This document shows, one piece after another, positions 43,902 through 52,699 of a DNA stretch of 64,000 bases. Numbering within the stretch: the first letter of the stretch is position 1; every line of letters starts with the position of its first letter. This DNA is from PFJX01 sp044227325. GTDB taxonomy: Bacteria; Pseudomonadota; Gammaproteobacteria; Burkholderiales; Thiobacillaceae. Below the pieces are notes generated by a model. The model did not search any database and was not told where the DNA came from. It saw only the letters and a list, made by a program, of their open reading frames with translations. Location: the NCBI GenBank assembly GCA_044227325.1, contig JBGAFI010000009.1:104779-168778 (forward strand). Reading direction: 5' to 3'. Position numbers and translations under genes: made by a program.

Positions 43902-45631
43902 TGCATCTCGGCCTGCGCATCAAGTTCGGCCTCCTTCTGGCCCTGTTCGGCATCCTCGCCTCCGGAGTCACCGGCTATTACTTCTACCAGGCGAGCCGGA
44001 CCATGATGGTCCGCGTCGCGGAACACGACCTGCGGACTTCCGCGCAAGTGCTCGGGCGGCGCTTTTCCATCGCCCTGCGGGAGGTTTCCAGCAATGTCCG
44101 CCTGCTCGCGGAATTGCCGGATGCGGCGCGCGTCGGTGAGCGCGCGTCGGACCGGGAGGAGGCCCGGCGCGAGGCTCTGGCGGACGCTTTCAAGGCCATG
44201 CTGGTGGTGCACCCGGAATATTTCCAGATCCGTTTCATCAGCGCGCAAGACCACGGCATCGAACTGGTGCGCGTGGACCGGGACGGCAACAGCCTGGTCC
44301 GGGTCAAGGCGGAGGATCTTCAGGAAAAAGGGCACTTCCCTTACGTCTTCCGCACACTCCGCCTGCCCCGGGGCGAAATCCACCTGTCCAAGATCACCGT
44401 CAACCACGAACAGGGCGCCCATTCCAGCATGGAGAAACCCACCCTGCGCATCGCCACGCCGGTGACCGGCGCGAACGGCGGCGCCCTCGGCGTGATGGTG
44501 ATCAACGTGGACTTGAACGGCCTGTTTTCCCTGCTGCAGGCCGACCTGCCGCCGGATTTCCAGTTGTACCTCGCCAACGAATGGGGCGACTTCCTAATCC
44601 ATCCCGATCCCAGCATGACTTTCGGTTTCGACCGCGGCCGGCGCATCCTGCTCCAGGACAGCTTCAAGCAGGCCGCGGACCTGTTCGATGGCAACGCGGA
44701 ATCCGCCGTCGCGACCTTGCCCGCCCAGTCGGGCGGCCTGGTGGCCGCCTTCCACAAGCTGCCCTTCGGCAATGCCGCCGCCGGCCAGTTCGTGGTCATC
44801 GGCCTGTCCGAGCCCCTCGACCAGGTGCTCGCCGAAACCCGCGCCCTCAGCATCAGAACCTTCCAGATCGTGCTGATCTTCAGCGCGCTGGCGATCCTGC
44901 TGTCCTATGCGATCTCCCGCTACATGACCCGCTCCCTGAACCTGTTCGTGGAGGCGGTGAAGCGGTTTTCCCGGGACCATGTGATGGGCGAGCTGCCCAT
45001 CGCCCGCAAGGACGAAATCGGCCTGCTGGCGCGCAGCTTCAACGAGATGCAGGTGGAGATCAAAGCCCATCTCGGCGAGTTGTACGCGAGCAAGCAGCAA
45101 CTCGACCACCTGGCCCGCCACGATACGCTGACCGGCCTGCCCAACCGCATGATGTTCTACGACACCCTGGAGCACGAGATGGCCTCTATGCGCCGCGCCG
45201 GCAAGCAGCTCGCGGTGTTCTTCATCGACCTGGACCGCTTCAAGGAGATCAATGACAACCTGGGCCACGCGGTCGGCGACGAAGTGCTGCGGATCGCCGC
45301 GCGCCGGCTCAAGAGCATGGTGCGGGAAGTGGATACCGTGGCCCGCCTGGGCGGGGACGAATTCATGATCCTGCTGTCCGGGCTGGAGGATGTGCTGCAT
45401 CTGTCCGCCATCGCCGAGAAGATCATCGACGGGGCGTCCCGTCCCATCCAGGTCGGCCCCCACGAACTCCAGGTCAGCGCCAGCATCGGCATCAGCCTGT
45501 ATCCCCGGGACGCGACCAATACCGCCGATCTGGTGCACAAGGCGGATCTGGCCATGTACCAGTCCAAGGCCGACGGCCGCAACGCCTACCGCTTCTATGC
45601 GGCGGAGATGGCGCGGGACGCCGACGACTGA
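43901..45631 (+). CDS. Membrane diguanylate cyclase with periplasmic sensor and HAMP
   Basis: This is a 576-residue protein. A transmembrane helix (about 5-28) is followed by a Cache-type periplasmic sensor (about 29-310; VHPEYFQIRFISAQDHGIEL, LRIATPVTGANGGALGVMVI), a second helix (about 322-342), HAMP (about 343-395), a short coil, and a GGDEF domain (about 410-570). GGDEF is intact (484-488), the metal site DLDRFKEIND is present, and an RxxD inhibitory site (REVD, 475-478) stands exactly five residues before it. An active, feedback-inhibited cyclase is expected. There is no EAL domain. The coupling to the upstream PotD-like gene suggests that polyamine-loaded binding protein signals through this sensor (inference). 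Confidence 0.9.
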   Translation: MHLGLRIKFGLLLALFGILASGVTGYYFYQASRTMMVRVAEHDLRTSAQVLGRRFSIALREVSSNVRLLAELPDAARVGERASDREEARREALADAFKAMLVVHPEYFQIRFISAQDHGIELVRVDRDGNSLVRVKAEDLQEKGHFPYVFRTLRLPRGEIHLSKITVNHEQGAHSSMEKPTLRIATPVTGANGGALGVMVINVDLNGLFSLLQADLPPDFQLYLANEWGDFLIHPDPSMTFGFDRGRRILLQDSFKQAADLFDGNAESAVATLPAQSGGLVAAFHKLPFGNAAAGQFVVIGLSEPLDQVLAETRALSIRTFQIVLIFSALAILLSYAISRYMTRSLNLFVEAVKRFSRDHVMGELPIARKDEIGLLARSFNEMQVEIKAHLGELYASKQQLDHLARHDTLTGLPNRMMFYDTLEHEMASMRRAGKQLAVFFIDLDRFKEINDNLGHAVGDEVLRIAARRLKSMVREVDTVARLGGDEFMILLSGLEDVLHLSAIAEKIIDGASRPIQVGPHELQVSASIGISLYPRDATNTADLVHKADLAMYQSKADGRNAYRFYAAEMARDADD

Positions 45632-45716
45632 TGCCGCCCGGCCTCGACGCTGTTCCTGTCACCATGCCGACGCGGCCATCGGCTAAACTTTCCCGGCAAA
45701 TAAGGGAGAGCCGAAC

Positions 45717-47579
45717 ATGGCGCGCAGCACCACCGAACATCGCGAGAATTTCCAGGCCTTGATCAAGCGGGCGGAAGCCCTCGGCAGGGCCGATCCTTCC
45801 GCCTACCGGCGCCGCATCCTGAGCCTGGCCCTGCTGGGGTACGCGGTGCTGTTCGGCCTGTTGTTCCTGCTGCTGGCGCTGATCGTCGGCGGCGTGTGGG
45901 CGGCCCTGGCCAGCACCGCGCTGCTGATCCTGCTGCTCAAGCAGAAGCTCATCTTCGTGCTGGGCTACATGGTCTACGTCATCGCCCGCTCCCTCTGGGT
46001 GCGCATCGAACCGCCGCAAGGCTACGAACTGGATTTGCGCCAATACCCGGAACTGGTCGCCCTGCTCGACGACCTGCGCCGGAATCTGTCCACCCCGCGC
46101 ATCCATCGCGTCATCCTGACCGAGGAGTTCAACGCCGGCATCAGCCAGACGCCGCGCCTGGGCGTGTTCGGTTGGCACCGCAACACCTTGATCCTGGGCC
46201 TGCAACTGCTGCTCGCCCTGTCCCCGGATCAGGCCAAGGCCGTGCTGGCCCACGAATTCGGCCACCTGTCCGGCAACCACAGCCGCTTCGCCGCCTGGAT
46301 CTACCGGGTGCGCCAGACCTGGTACCGGGTCATGGCCTCCTTCGACCAGGCCGGGCACTGGGCCAGCCGTTTCGTGGGCCGCTTCTTCGACTGGTACGCG
46401 CCCCATTTCAACGCCTACAGCTTCGCCCTGGCCCGCGCCAACGAATACGAAGCGGACGCCCTGTCCGCGCGGATGACCTCCCGCGAGACGGCCGCCTCCG
46501 CCCTGGTCACCAGCCACGTCGGCGCCGAGTACCTGGGCCGGGCCTACTGGCAACCCTTCCTGGCCCGCGCCGACCTGGAAGCCCATCCCGCCGGCGATCC
46601 GTTCCAGGGCATGGCCCGCTTCCTGGGCGAGGCGCCGACGGACAAAGGGCCGCTGCTGGAGGGACTGGGCAAGGCCCTGGGCATCGAAACCGGCTACGCC
46701 GACACCCATCCCGCCCTGAAGGACCGGCTCGACGCCCTCGGCGCCGCCGCGGCCCCGCCCCAGCCCGTCGCCCGCAGCGCCGCGCGGGCCTGGCTGGGCG
46801 GCCGCTACGAAACGGTGCTCGCCGACTTCGATCGGGCCTGGTTCCAGCGCAACGGCGAGGCCTGGGTGGAACGCTTCCGCAACGCCGAGGAAATCCGCGC
46901 CAAGCTGGCCGGACTCAACGCCAAGCCGGAATCCGAACTGACGCGGGAGGAATGCTGGCAGCGCGCGGCCTGGAGCGAACAACAGGGCGTGGATGCCCTG
47001 CCGCTGTATCGGGCCTACGCCGGCGCCTACCCGGACGACGCGGACGCCGACCTGGTGCTCGGCCGCCTTCTGCTGGAGCGGAACGACGCCGCCGGCCTGG
47101 TCCACCTGGAACGGGCCGCGACCCGTTTCGACCTGGCCCTCGCCGCCTGCAACGCCGCCTACGCCTACTTCCTGCGCATCGGCGACCGCGCCCAAAGCGA
47201 AGCCTGGCTGCGCCGGGGCGAAGCCCAGCTCGACCTGGAGAACGCCGCCCGCGCGGAACGCGCCCAGGTGATGCCCAAGGATCCGCTCCTGGGCGCCGAG
47301 CTGGCGCCGGACAGCCTCGCCCAGCTCGCCCGGCAACTGGCGCAACTGGGCGGCGTCAAGCACGCCTGGATCTGCCGCAAGGCGGTGCGGATCGCGCCGG
47401 AGCACCCGGTGTACGTCCTGGTGTTCCAGCCGAGCGGCTGGTTCACGCGCGAGGCCGGGGCGGTCAAGCATCTGGTCGAGCATTTCTCCGGTCCGGGCCC
47501 CACCTTTATCGTCATGAAGGGCGGCCGCGCCAGGAAATTGGCGAAACGGGCGATCAAGGCCGGGCAGCGGATCGTGTAA
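45717..47579 (+). CDS. Membrane M48-family zinc metalloprotease
   Basis: This is a 620-residue protein. Two or three N-terminal transmembrane helices (about 35-100) precede an M48 peptidase domain with the zinc motif HEFGH (179-183) and the third-ligand segment NEYEADA (Glu243). A long C-terminal half (about 340-620) looks like helical repeats (ALPLYRAYAGAYPDDADADL, LGRLLLERNDAAGLVHLERA), suggesting a TPR-like protein-binding region. Relatives (HtpX, BepA) degrade or handle misfolded membrane proteins. The start at 45717 follows AGGGAGAG. It precedes the zwf unit but has its own position outside the sigma-54 promoter there. A role in envelope quality control would fit the nearby degP. Confidence 0.87.
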   Translation: MARSTTEHRENFQALIKRAEALGRADPSAYRRRILSLALLGYAVLFGLLFLLLALIVGGVWAALASTALLILLLKQKLIFVLGYMVYVIARSLWVRIEPPQGYELDLRQYPELVALLDDLRRNLSTPRIHRVILTEEFNAGISQTPRLGVFGWHRNTLILGLQLLLALSPDQAKAVLAHEFGHLSGNHSRFAAWIYRVRQTWYRVMASFDQAGHWASRFVGRFFDWYAPHFNAYSFALARANEYEADALSARMTSRETAASALVTSHVGAEYLGRAYWQPFLARADLEAHPAGDPFQGMARFLGEAPTDKGPLLEGLGKALGIETGYADTHPALKDRLDALGAAAAPPQPVARSAARAWLGGRYETVLADFDRAWFQRNGEAWVERFRNAEEIRAKLAGLNAKPESELTREECWQRAAWSEQQGVDALPLYRAYAGAYPDDADADLVLGRLLLERNDAAGLVHLERAATRFDLALAACNAAYAYFLRIGDRAQSEAWLRRGEAQLDLENAARAERAQVMPKDPLLGAELAPDSLAQLARQLAQLGGVKHAWICRKAVRIAPEHPVYVLVFQPSGWFTREAGAVKHLVEHFSGPGPTFIVMKGGRARKLAKRAIKAGQRIV

Positions 47580-47633
47580 GCCGCTTGCGGGATACGCCGG
47601 CCAAACCGTCTCGACCCCTGGTTTTTTTCCCCC

Positions 47634-47661
47634 GGCGAACGGCGTATTTCAACCGTTCGCC
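47634..47661. promoter_or_regulatory. Inverted repeat upstream of the zwf sigma-54 promoter
   Basis: GGCGAACGG and CCGTTCGCC are separated by 10 bases. The centre lies about 60 bases before the -24 element, a normal place for an activator site of a sigma-54 promoter. It could instead be a terminator hairpin for the protease gene; a T-run lies before, not after, it. Confidence 0.45.
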
Positions 47662-47706
47662 ATTCCGGGCGGCTGACGGAAGCCCGTGAATCCGGGGCCG
47701 CGCTTC

Positions 47707-47722
47707 TGGCACGTCTCGTGCT
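47707..47722 (+). promoter_or_regulatory. Sigma-54 (-24/-12) promoter of the zwf unit
   Basis: TGGCACGTCTCGTGCT matches the consensus TGGCACG-N4-TTGCW at all but one defined position. The GG-GC spacing is exact and the base before it is a pyrimidine. It lies 31 bases before the zwf ATG. It is one of four such sites in the last 17 kb. Confidence 0.75.
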
Positions 47723-47753
47723 GTAGCCTGTCCATCCCCACGAGGAGCGCTCC

Positions 47754-49280
47754 ATGTCGACCCTGACAAACCATGACGGAATGCCGGCCACCCTGTTTCT
47801 CGCTCTGCTGGGGGCCGGCGGCGATCTGGCCTGGCGCCTGGTGGTGCCGGCCCTGTACGACCTCTACCGCGACGGCGGCCTGCCGGAGCGCTTCGCCCTG
47901 ATCGGCGTGGACCGCAAGCAGGAGGATGCCGAGACGCTGCGCGCGCATTACCGCGATGGCATCGAACAATTCTCGCGCCAGGGGCTGGGCGATGCGGCGA
48001 TCTGGGAAGCGTTCGCCGCGCGCATCGACTGTCTCGCCGCCGACATCGAGCAGGCGGGCGCCGCGCTGGCGCCGTGCCTGGCCCGGCGCGCGGCGGAGTG
48101 GGGCGAGCCGCCGCTGGCGGTGTATTACCTGGCCATTCCGCCGCGCCTGTTCGGGCCGGCGGCCCATGGCCTCGCCGGCGCCGGCCTGGCGGCGGACCGG
48201 GCGCGTTCCCGGCTGGTGGTGGAAAAGCCGCTCGGGCGCGACCTGGACAGCTTCATCGCCCTGGATGCCGAGTTGCGCGCCGACTTCCAGGAGGAACAGA
48301 TCTATCGCATGGATCATTTCCTGGGCAAGGAGACGGTGCAGAACCTGCTTGCCCTGCGTTTCGCCAATCCCATCTTCGAGCCCATCTGGGATCGCCGCTA
48401 CATCGACCACGTGGCCATCACCGTGGCCGAGACCCTGGGCGTGGAGCACCGGGCCGGCTACTACGAGGGCGCCGGGGCGCTGCGCGACATGGTGCAGAAC
48501 CACTTGTTGCAGATTTTCTGCCTGGTGGCCATGGAGCCGCCCGCCCGCTTCAACGCCCACAACCTGCGCGACCGCAAGATGGACCTGCTCGGCGCCCTGC
48601 GCCCGATTCCGGCGGCGTCGGTGGACGAGTTCGCCGCGCGCGGCCAGTACGGCGCGGGTTGGATCCACGGCGCGCAAATGCCGGGTTACCGGCAGGAGGA
48701 GGGCGTGGCGCCCGATTCCAACATCGAGACCTACGCGGCCATCAAGCTGCTGGTGGACAACTGGCGCTGGCAGGACGTGCCCTTCTACCTGCGTACCGGC
48801 AAGCGCATGGCGGAGGCGGTCTCGGAAGTCTCCATCCGCTTCCGCCCGGTGCCGCACCAGGCCTGGCCGGCGGGCACCACCAGCGACCACGGCCCGGTGC
48901 GTCTGGTGCTGCGCCTGTATCCGGACGAGGGCATGGATCTCAAGCTCAACCTGAAAGTCCCGGGCGCCCATTTCGCCCTCAGCCAGCAGGATTTGCGCTT
49001 CACCTACCGGGAGGCGTTCCGGTCCGTGCCGCCGAAACCTTACGAGACCCTGATAAGCGCCATCCTCGCCGGCGACCAGAGCCTGTTCATGCGCGCCGAC
49101 CAGGTGGCCGCCGCCTGGCAACTGCTCGACCCGGTGGTGCAATCCTGGGCCGGGCGGCAGGCCGACTTCCCCAACTACGCCGCCGGCTCGTGGGGGCCGG
49201 AAAGCGCCGAACGCCTGATCAACCGGGACGGGCGCGGCTGGTTGACGCCCACGCTGCCAACGCCGCCGGCCACCACATGA
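47754..49280 (+). CDS. zwf: Glucose-6-phosphate 1-dehydrogenase
   Basis: This 508-residue cytoplasmic enzyme oxidises glucose 6-phosphate to 6-phosphogluconolactone, making NADPH. The N-terminal nucleotide-binding motif is LLGAGGDLAWRLVVPALYDL (Ala-Trp replaces the more usual Ala-Arg-Lys). The substrate/active-site segment IYRMDHFLGKETVQNLLALR is intact, with the catalytic His in DHFLGKE, as are VVEKPLGRDL and the C-terminal GDQSLFMRADQVAAAW. It is the first gene of a forward unit (zwf-dedA-channel-marC) behind a sigma-54 promoter, so NADPH supply may be part of a stress response (inference). Its stop overlaps the dedA-like ATG by 4 bases. No pgl or edd genes are adjacent. Confidence 0.93.
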   Translation: MSTLTNHDGMPATLFLALLGAGGDLAWRLVVPALYDLYRDGGLPERFALIGVDRKQEDAETLRAHYRDGIEQFSRQGLGDAAIWEAFAARIDCLAADIEQAGAALAPCLARRAAEWGEPPLAVYYLAIPPRLFGPAAHGLAGAGLAADRARSRLVVEKPLGRDLDSFIALDAELRADFQEEQIYRMDHFLGKETVQNLLALRFANPIFEPIWDRRYIDHVAITVAETLGVEHRAGYYEGAGALRDMVQNHLLQIFCLVAMEPPARFNAHNLRDRKMDLLGALRPIPAASVDEFAARGQYGAGWIHGAQMPGYRQEEGVAPDSNIETYAAIKLLVDNWRWQDVPFYLRTGKRMAEAVSEVSIRFRPVPHQAWPAGTTSDHGPVRLVLRLYPDEGMDLKLNLKVPGAHFALSQQDLRFTYREAFRSVPPKPYETLISAILAGDQSLFMRADQVAAAWQLLDPVVQSWAGRQADFPNYAAGSWGPESAERLINRDGRGWLTPTLPTPPATT

Positions 49281-49915
49281 CGCCTTTTTCCCATCTGCTG
49301 GCCGAGGCGACGCCCTGGCTGTCGGCGCATGGCTATCTCGCCCTGTTCCTGGCGGTCATGGCGGAGGGCATGGGGATTCCCACGCCGGGCCAGACCCTGC
49401 TGATCGGCGCCGCGCTGCTCGCCGGCAAGGGCACGCTGCATCCGGCGGCGGTGCTCGCCTGCGCGCTGGCCGCCAGCATGCTGGGCGCGAACCTGGGCTT
49501 TTTCATCGGCCGGCGTGGCGGCCGCCGGCTGCTGCTGAAACTGGGCGTGAACCGCCGCCGCCTCTCCCGGCTCACCGGCTTCTATCGCCGCCACGGCGCC
49601 TGGCCGGTCCTGTTCGACCGCTTCTTCGACGGGGCGCGGCAGTTGGGTGGCCTGCTCGCCGGCGCCGCCGCCATGCCGTGGCCGCGCTTCTTCCTGTTCG
49701 ACGCCCTCGGCGCCAGCGCCTGGGTCATGCTGTGGGGCCTCGGCGCGCTGCAACTGGAGCGCCACGCCGAGCGCCTGCACGGCCTGTGGAATATGGCCAA
49801 TCCCTGGGCCGCCGGCTTCGCCCTGGCGGTCGTCGCCCTGTTGGCGTTCTGGCTTTGGCGCCGCCGCGACGTCCCCCGTTCATCCCCGTCCCCGCATCCC
49901 GCCGAGCCGCGCTGA
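49277..49915 (+). CDS. DedA/SNARE-associated family membrane protein
   Basis: This is a 212-residue inner-membrane protein. HGYLALFLAVMAEGMGIPTPG carries the family's E and PxPG region, followed by ANLGFFIGRRGGRR (GxxxGR-type motif) and FDRFFDGARQLGGLLAGAAAMPWPRF (the F/H-R-F-x-P/D-G-R-like segment), with about five hydrophobic helices. DedA proteins act as flippases or transporters for lipid carriers and affect envelope stress tolerance. The ATG overlaps the zwf stop (ATGA), so the two are coupled. The C-terminus is Pro/Ser/Arg-rich and cytoplasmic. Confidence 0.88.
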   Translation: MTPFSHLLAEATPWLSAHGYLALFLAVMAEGMGIPTPGQTLLIGAALLAGKGTLHPAAVLACALAASMLGANLGFFIGRRGGRRLLLKLGVNRRRLSRLTGFYRRHGAWPVLFDRFFDGARQLGGLLAGAAAMPWPRFFLFDALGASAWVMLWGLGALQLERHAERLHGLWNMANPWAAGFALAVVALLAFWLWRRRDVPRSSPSPHPAEPR

Positions 49916-49920
49916 AGCCG

Positions 49921-50352
49921 ATGGCCATGGCGCTGATCGCGTTCTCCTGCATCCTGCTGGTGCTGCTGACCAGCGTGGTGCATTACGAGGTGCTCCGCCT
50001 GATGGCGCGCGGGCTGCCCGCCTTCGTGTTTCCGCCGCGCGCGAAGCTCATCGTCGTCATCTTCGGCGCCTTCGTCGCCCACTTCGCGGAAATCGCCCTG
50101 TACGCGGCGGCGATCTACGCGCTGATCCAGGTGCCCGGCGTCGGCTCGCTGGGAGACAATTCCCATCCCTCCCTGTCCCAATGCCTGTATTTCTCCGCGG
50201 AGACCTATTCCTCCCTGGGCTACGGCGACGTCGCGCCCCGCGGCGAGATGCGCCTGCTCGCCGGCATGGAGGTCTTGAACGGCCTGCTGCTGATCGGCTG
50301 GTCCGCGTCCTACACCTATATTTCGATGGAACGTTTCTGGAAGGATCCCTGA
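49921..50352 (+). CDS. Two-helix ion channel protein (potassium-channel pore)
   Basis: This is a 143-residue membrane protein with an N-terminal helix (about 3-22), another helix (about 40-68), a pore loop and a last helix (about 112-135). The pore loop has the filter-like sequence SAETYSSLGYGDVAP, close to the T-x-G-Y-G-D signature of K+ channels (here SLGYGD). No RCK/TrkA regulatory domain is attached. It starts 5 bases after the dedA-like stop; an alternative ATG 6 bases further on is possible. I infer a small K+ or cation channel that is part of the zwf unit. Confidence 0.82.
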   Translation: MAMALIAFSCILLVLLTSVVHYEVLRLMARGLPAFVFPPRAKLIVVIFGAFVAHFAEIALYAAAIYALIQVPGVGSLGDNSHPSLSQCLYFSAETYSSLGYGDVAPRGEMRLLAGMEVLNGLLLIGWSASYTYISMERFWKDP

Positions 50353-50415
50353 TGCCGCCCCGTCCGCCGAGCGCCCGCGCGCGCCCTGTTCCGTCCAAGC
50401 CCGGAGGCGCCCGCC

Positions 50416-51045
50416 ATGCCGCTTGACTGGCACGAATACGTGAAGATGTTCGTCGGCCTGCTGGTCATCCTCAACCCCATGCTGGCCGTGCCCGTGTTCA
50501 TCAGCGTGACGGAGTCCCAGAGCGACGCCGAGCGGGTCGCCGACGCGCGCCGCACGGCGCTCGCGGTGGGCGTCGTGCTCAGCGTGGCCGCCCTGGTCGG
50601 CGAGCGGATACTGGATCTGTTCGGCATCAGCATCGACTCGTTCCGGGTCGGCGGCGGCCTGCTCATCCTGCTCATGGCCGTCTCCATGATGCACGCCAAG
50701 ATGAGCGGCGCCAGCCACACGGAAAAGGAGAACGAGGAGGCCCAGGAAAAGGCGGACGTGGCCGTGGTGCCCCTGGCCATTCCGCTGCTCGCCGGCCCCG
50801 GCGCGATCAGCACCGCCATCATCTACGCCCACCGCGATCTGGCCTGGATGCACGCGGTGCTGATCGGCGAGATATGGCTCGCCGCCCTGGCCATCTGGCT
50901 CACCCTGCGCTCGGCCCTGCCCATCAGCCGCACCCTGGGCACCACCGGCATCAACATCGCCACCCGGCTCATGGGTCTGGTGCTGGCCGCCATCGCGGTG
51001 GAATTCATCGTCAACGGCCTCAAGGGCATGTGGCTCGCGGGGTGA
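50416..51045 (+). CDS. MarC/YchE-family membrane protein
   Basis: This is a 209-residue protein with six hydrophobic segments. Family hallmarks are FVGLLVILNPMLAVPVFISV near the N-terminus, VGGGLLILLMAVSMMHAK in the middle, VVPLAIPLLAGPGAISTAII, and the C-terminal ATRLMGLVLAAIAVEFIVNGL. The function of MarC proteins is not established; the old link to antibiotic resistance is not supported. It ends the zwf-dedA-channel-marC unit, 63 bases after the channel gene, and is followed by a 220-base gap with a new sigma-54 promoter. Confidence 0.9.
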   Translation: MPLDWHEYVKMFVGLLVILNPMLAVPVFISVTESQSDAERVADARRTALAVGVVLSVAALVGERILDLFGISIDSFRVGGGLLILLMAVSMMHAKMSGASHTEKENEEAQEKADVAVVPLAIPLLAGPGAISTAIIYAHRDLAWMHAVLIGEIWLAALAIWLTLRSALPISRTLGTTGINIATRLMGLVLAAIAVEFIVNGLKGMWLAG

Positions 51046-51085
51046 GCGGCGGCGCCGGACCTGGCCGAGGTTTTGGCCATCCGGC

Positions 51086-51099
51086 GGGGCAATTGCCCC
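51086..51099. promoter_or_regulatory. 14-base perfect palindrome upstream of a sigma-54 promoter
   Basis: GGGGCAATTGCCCC is centred about 94 bases before the -24 element at 51186. It is a possible activator site or the marC terminator; there is no T-run. Confidence 0.4.
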
Positions 51100-51185
51100 A
51101 CCACACCGGTCCAACTCCACCGCCCGGGCCGTGGCAATGTCCGGTTTAGGCAAGGAAATCCATATATTCCAAAGGCTTGTGAAGC

Positions 51186-51201
51186 TGGCATGGCGCCTGC
51201 A
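51186..51201 (+). promoter_or_regulatory. Sigma-54 (-24/-12) promoter of the stress-protein gene
   Basis: TGGCATGGCGCCTGCA has exact GG-GC spacing and matches consensus at 10 of 12 defined positions. It differs by only one base from the degP promoter at 55297. The start codon is 65 bases downstream. Confidence 0.72.
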
Positions 51202-51265
51202 ATGAGTCGGGTGGTGGTAATGCATTGCATCCATCTCATCCCGAACTTCATCGAAGGAGTCAATC

Positions 51266-51763
51266 ATGAAAGAACTGCATTCCGTGATCGCCGTTTACGA
51301 AAACCGCGCCGCCGCCGAAAAGGCGGTGCGCGAGATCGAGCGAGGCGGCTTCGACATCAAGCGTCTCTCCATCATCGGCAAGGGCTATCAGACCGAGGAG
51401 CGCCCCCTGGGCTTCTATACGACGGGTGACCGCATGAAGACCTGGGGCGGCGTCGGCGCCTTCTGGGGCGGCCTCTGGGGCATCCTGGTCGGCGGCGCCT
51501 TCTTCTGGGTGCCCGGCCTGGGCGCGCTGGCCGTCGCCGGCCCCATCGTCCACATGCTGGCGGGGGCCCTCGAGGGGGCCGCGCTGGTCGGCGGCATGTC
51601 CGCCCTGGGCGCGGCGCTGGTCAGCCTTGGGCTGCCGAAGGAACAGGCCATCAAGTACGAGCGCGATCTCAAGGCCGACCGCTACCTGCTATTCGTGCAC
51701 GGCGGCAAGGCGGACGCGGAAGCCGCCCGCGCGCTGCTCAACGAGGCCGAGGCGATCGCCTAG
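51266..51763 (+). CDS. YflT-like general stress protein with glycine-rich membrane segment
   Basis: This 165-residue protein starts with a YflT/GSP17M-like alpha/beta domain (about 1-50: HSVIAVYENRAAAEKAVREI, DIKRLSIIGKGYQ). A Gly/Ala-rich hydrophobic centre follows (about 60-120, WGGVGAFWGGLWGILVGGAF) that looks like a glycine-zipper membrane segment, then a short C-terminal alpha/beta piece (YERDLKADRYLLFVHGGKAD). Homologues are induced by stress in many bacteria, but their activity is unknown. The ribosome site GAAGGAG precedes the ATG. The sigma-54 promoter at 51186 should drive it and perhaps the cytochrome-glucoamylase pair 190 bases on. Confidence 0.82.
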   Translation: MKELHSVIAVYENRAAAEKAVREIERGGFDIKRLSIIGKGYQTEERPLGFYTTGDRMKTWGGVGAFWGGLWGILVGGAFFWVPGLGALAVAGPIVHMLAGALEGAALVGGMSALGAALVSLGLPKEQAIKYERDLKADRYLLFVHGGKADAEAARALLNEAEAIA

Positions 51764-51955
51764 GAAGGCGTCGATGCTTCCTACGCGGTCATCGCGGACG
51801 CGGCGGGCGATCCACGAGGCATGCGGAATCCGCGCCTTGGCATCGCCTGGTCTCGACGCGCCCGGCGATGACCGGATAACCCGTCCACCGATCCCGCCAC
51901 CGATTCGCCCGGCGGCGGCGCGTGCCGCCGCCGGGCAAGCAAGGAAGGACCCGCA

Positions 51956-52699
51956 ATGACGGATTCCATCTACGACCTGCTCGAGCGGATCGGCTATCTG
52001 CATCCCATCCATCCCGCCATGACCCACATGCCCATCGGGCTGGTGGTCGGGGCGCTCTTCCTCGCGGGTGCCGCCCTGCTGTTCAAGCGCCCGCGCCTCA
52101 TGCCCTCGGCCTACCATGCGCTGGTGGTCGCCTTCGTGTTCTGGTTTCCCACCGCGTTGTTCGGCTACCTGGACTGGCGGCGCCATTACGCGGGCGCCAT
52201 GCTGCATCCCATCGTCATGAAGCTGATCCTGGCGGGGCTGCTCCTGATCCTGCTCGGTGCCGGCCTGATACTGGGCGCGCGCAAGCATCCCGACCTCCGG
52301 CTCATGGTGCCGATCTATGTCCTCAGCTTCGCGACCGTGTGCGGCCTGGGCTTCTACGGCGGGCAACTGGTCTACACCGGCGCGACGCCGGCCGGCCCGG
52401 CTTCCTATCGGGAGGGGGAGCGCCTGTTCGACGCCAACTGCAGCGGCTGCCACGCGAACGGCGGAAACCTCATCGCGCCGAACCTGCCGCTGAGCGGCGC
52501 TCCGCAATTGGCCGATCCGGACTCGTTCCGCGCCTTCCTGCGCGCCCCCGCGCGGCCCGACGGCAAGCCCGGCGCCATGCCGGCCTTCCCGCCCGGCACG
52601 CTTTCCGACCGGCAAGCCCGGGCGCTCTACGATTACGTGAACAAGGCCATCGCCACGCCGGACAGAGGGGCGCCATCCATGGAGAAACCGCATGACTGA
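51956..52699 (+). CDS. DUF2231 membrane protein fused to a c-type cytochrome domain
   Basis: This is a 247-residue protein. Four hydrophobic helices (about 15-145) form a DUF2231 domain (LHPIHPAMTHMPIGLVVGAL; conserved His residues suggest haem or metal contact). A C-terminal monohaem cytochrome c domain follows (about 155-235) with haem motif CSGCH and a distal Met in GAMPAFPPGTL. Likely role: a membrane-anchored electron carrier. The last 8 bases overlap the glucoamylase gene. The AAGGA ribosome site lies 8 bases before the ATG. Such DUF2231-cytochrome fusions occur near other stress or carbon-storage genes in proteobacteria, but no reaction is known to me. Confidence 0.83.
   Translation: MTDSIYDLLERIGYLHPIHPAMTHMPIGLVVGALFLAGAALLFKRPRLMPSAYHALVVAFVFWFPTALFGYLDWRRHYAGAMLHPIVMKLILAGLLLILLGAGLILGARKHPDLRLMVPIYVLSFATVCGLGFYGGQLVYTGATPAGPASYREGERLFDANCSGCHANGGNLIAPNLPLSGAPQLADPDSFRAFLRAPARPDGKPGAMPAFPPGTLSDRQARALYDYVNKAIATPDRGAPSMEKPHD

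Noticed and set aside
48074..49276. Long forward frame overlapping zwf and leading into the DedA gene
   Set aside because: It is the out-of-frame extension of the dedA-like gene; zwf is the real gene there and dedA starts at 49277.
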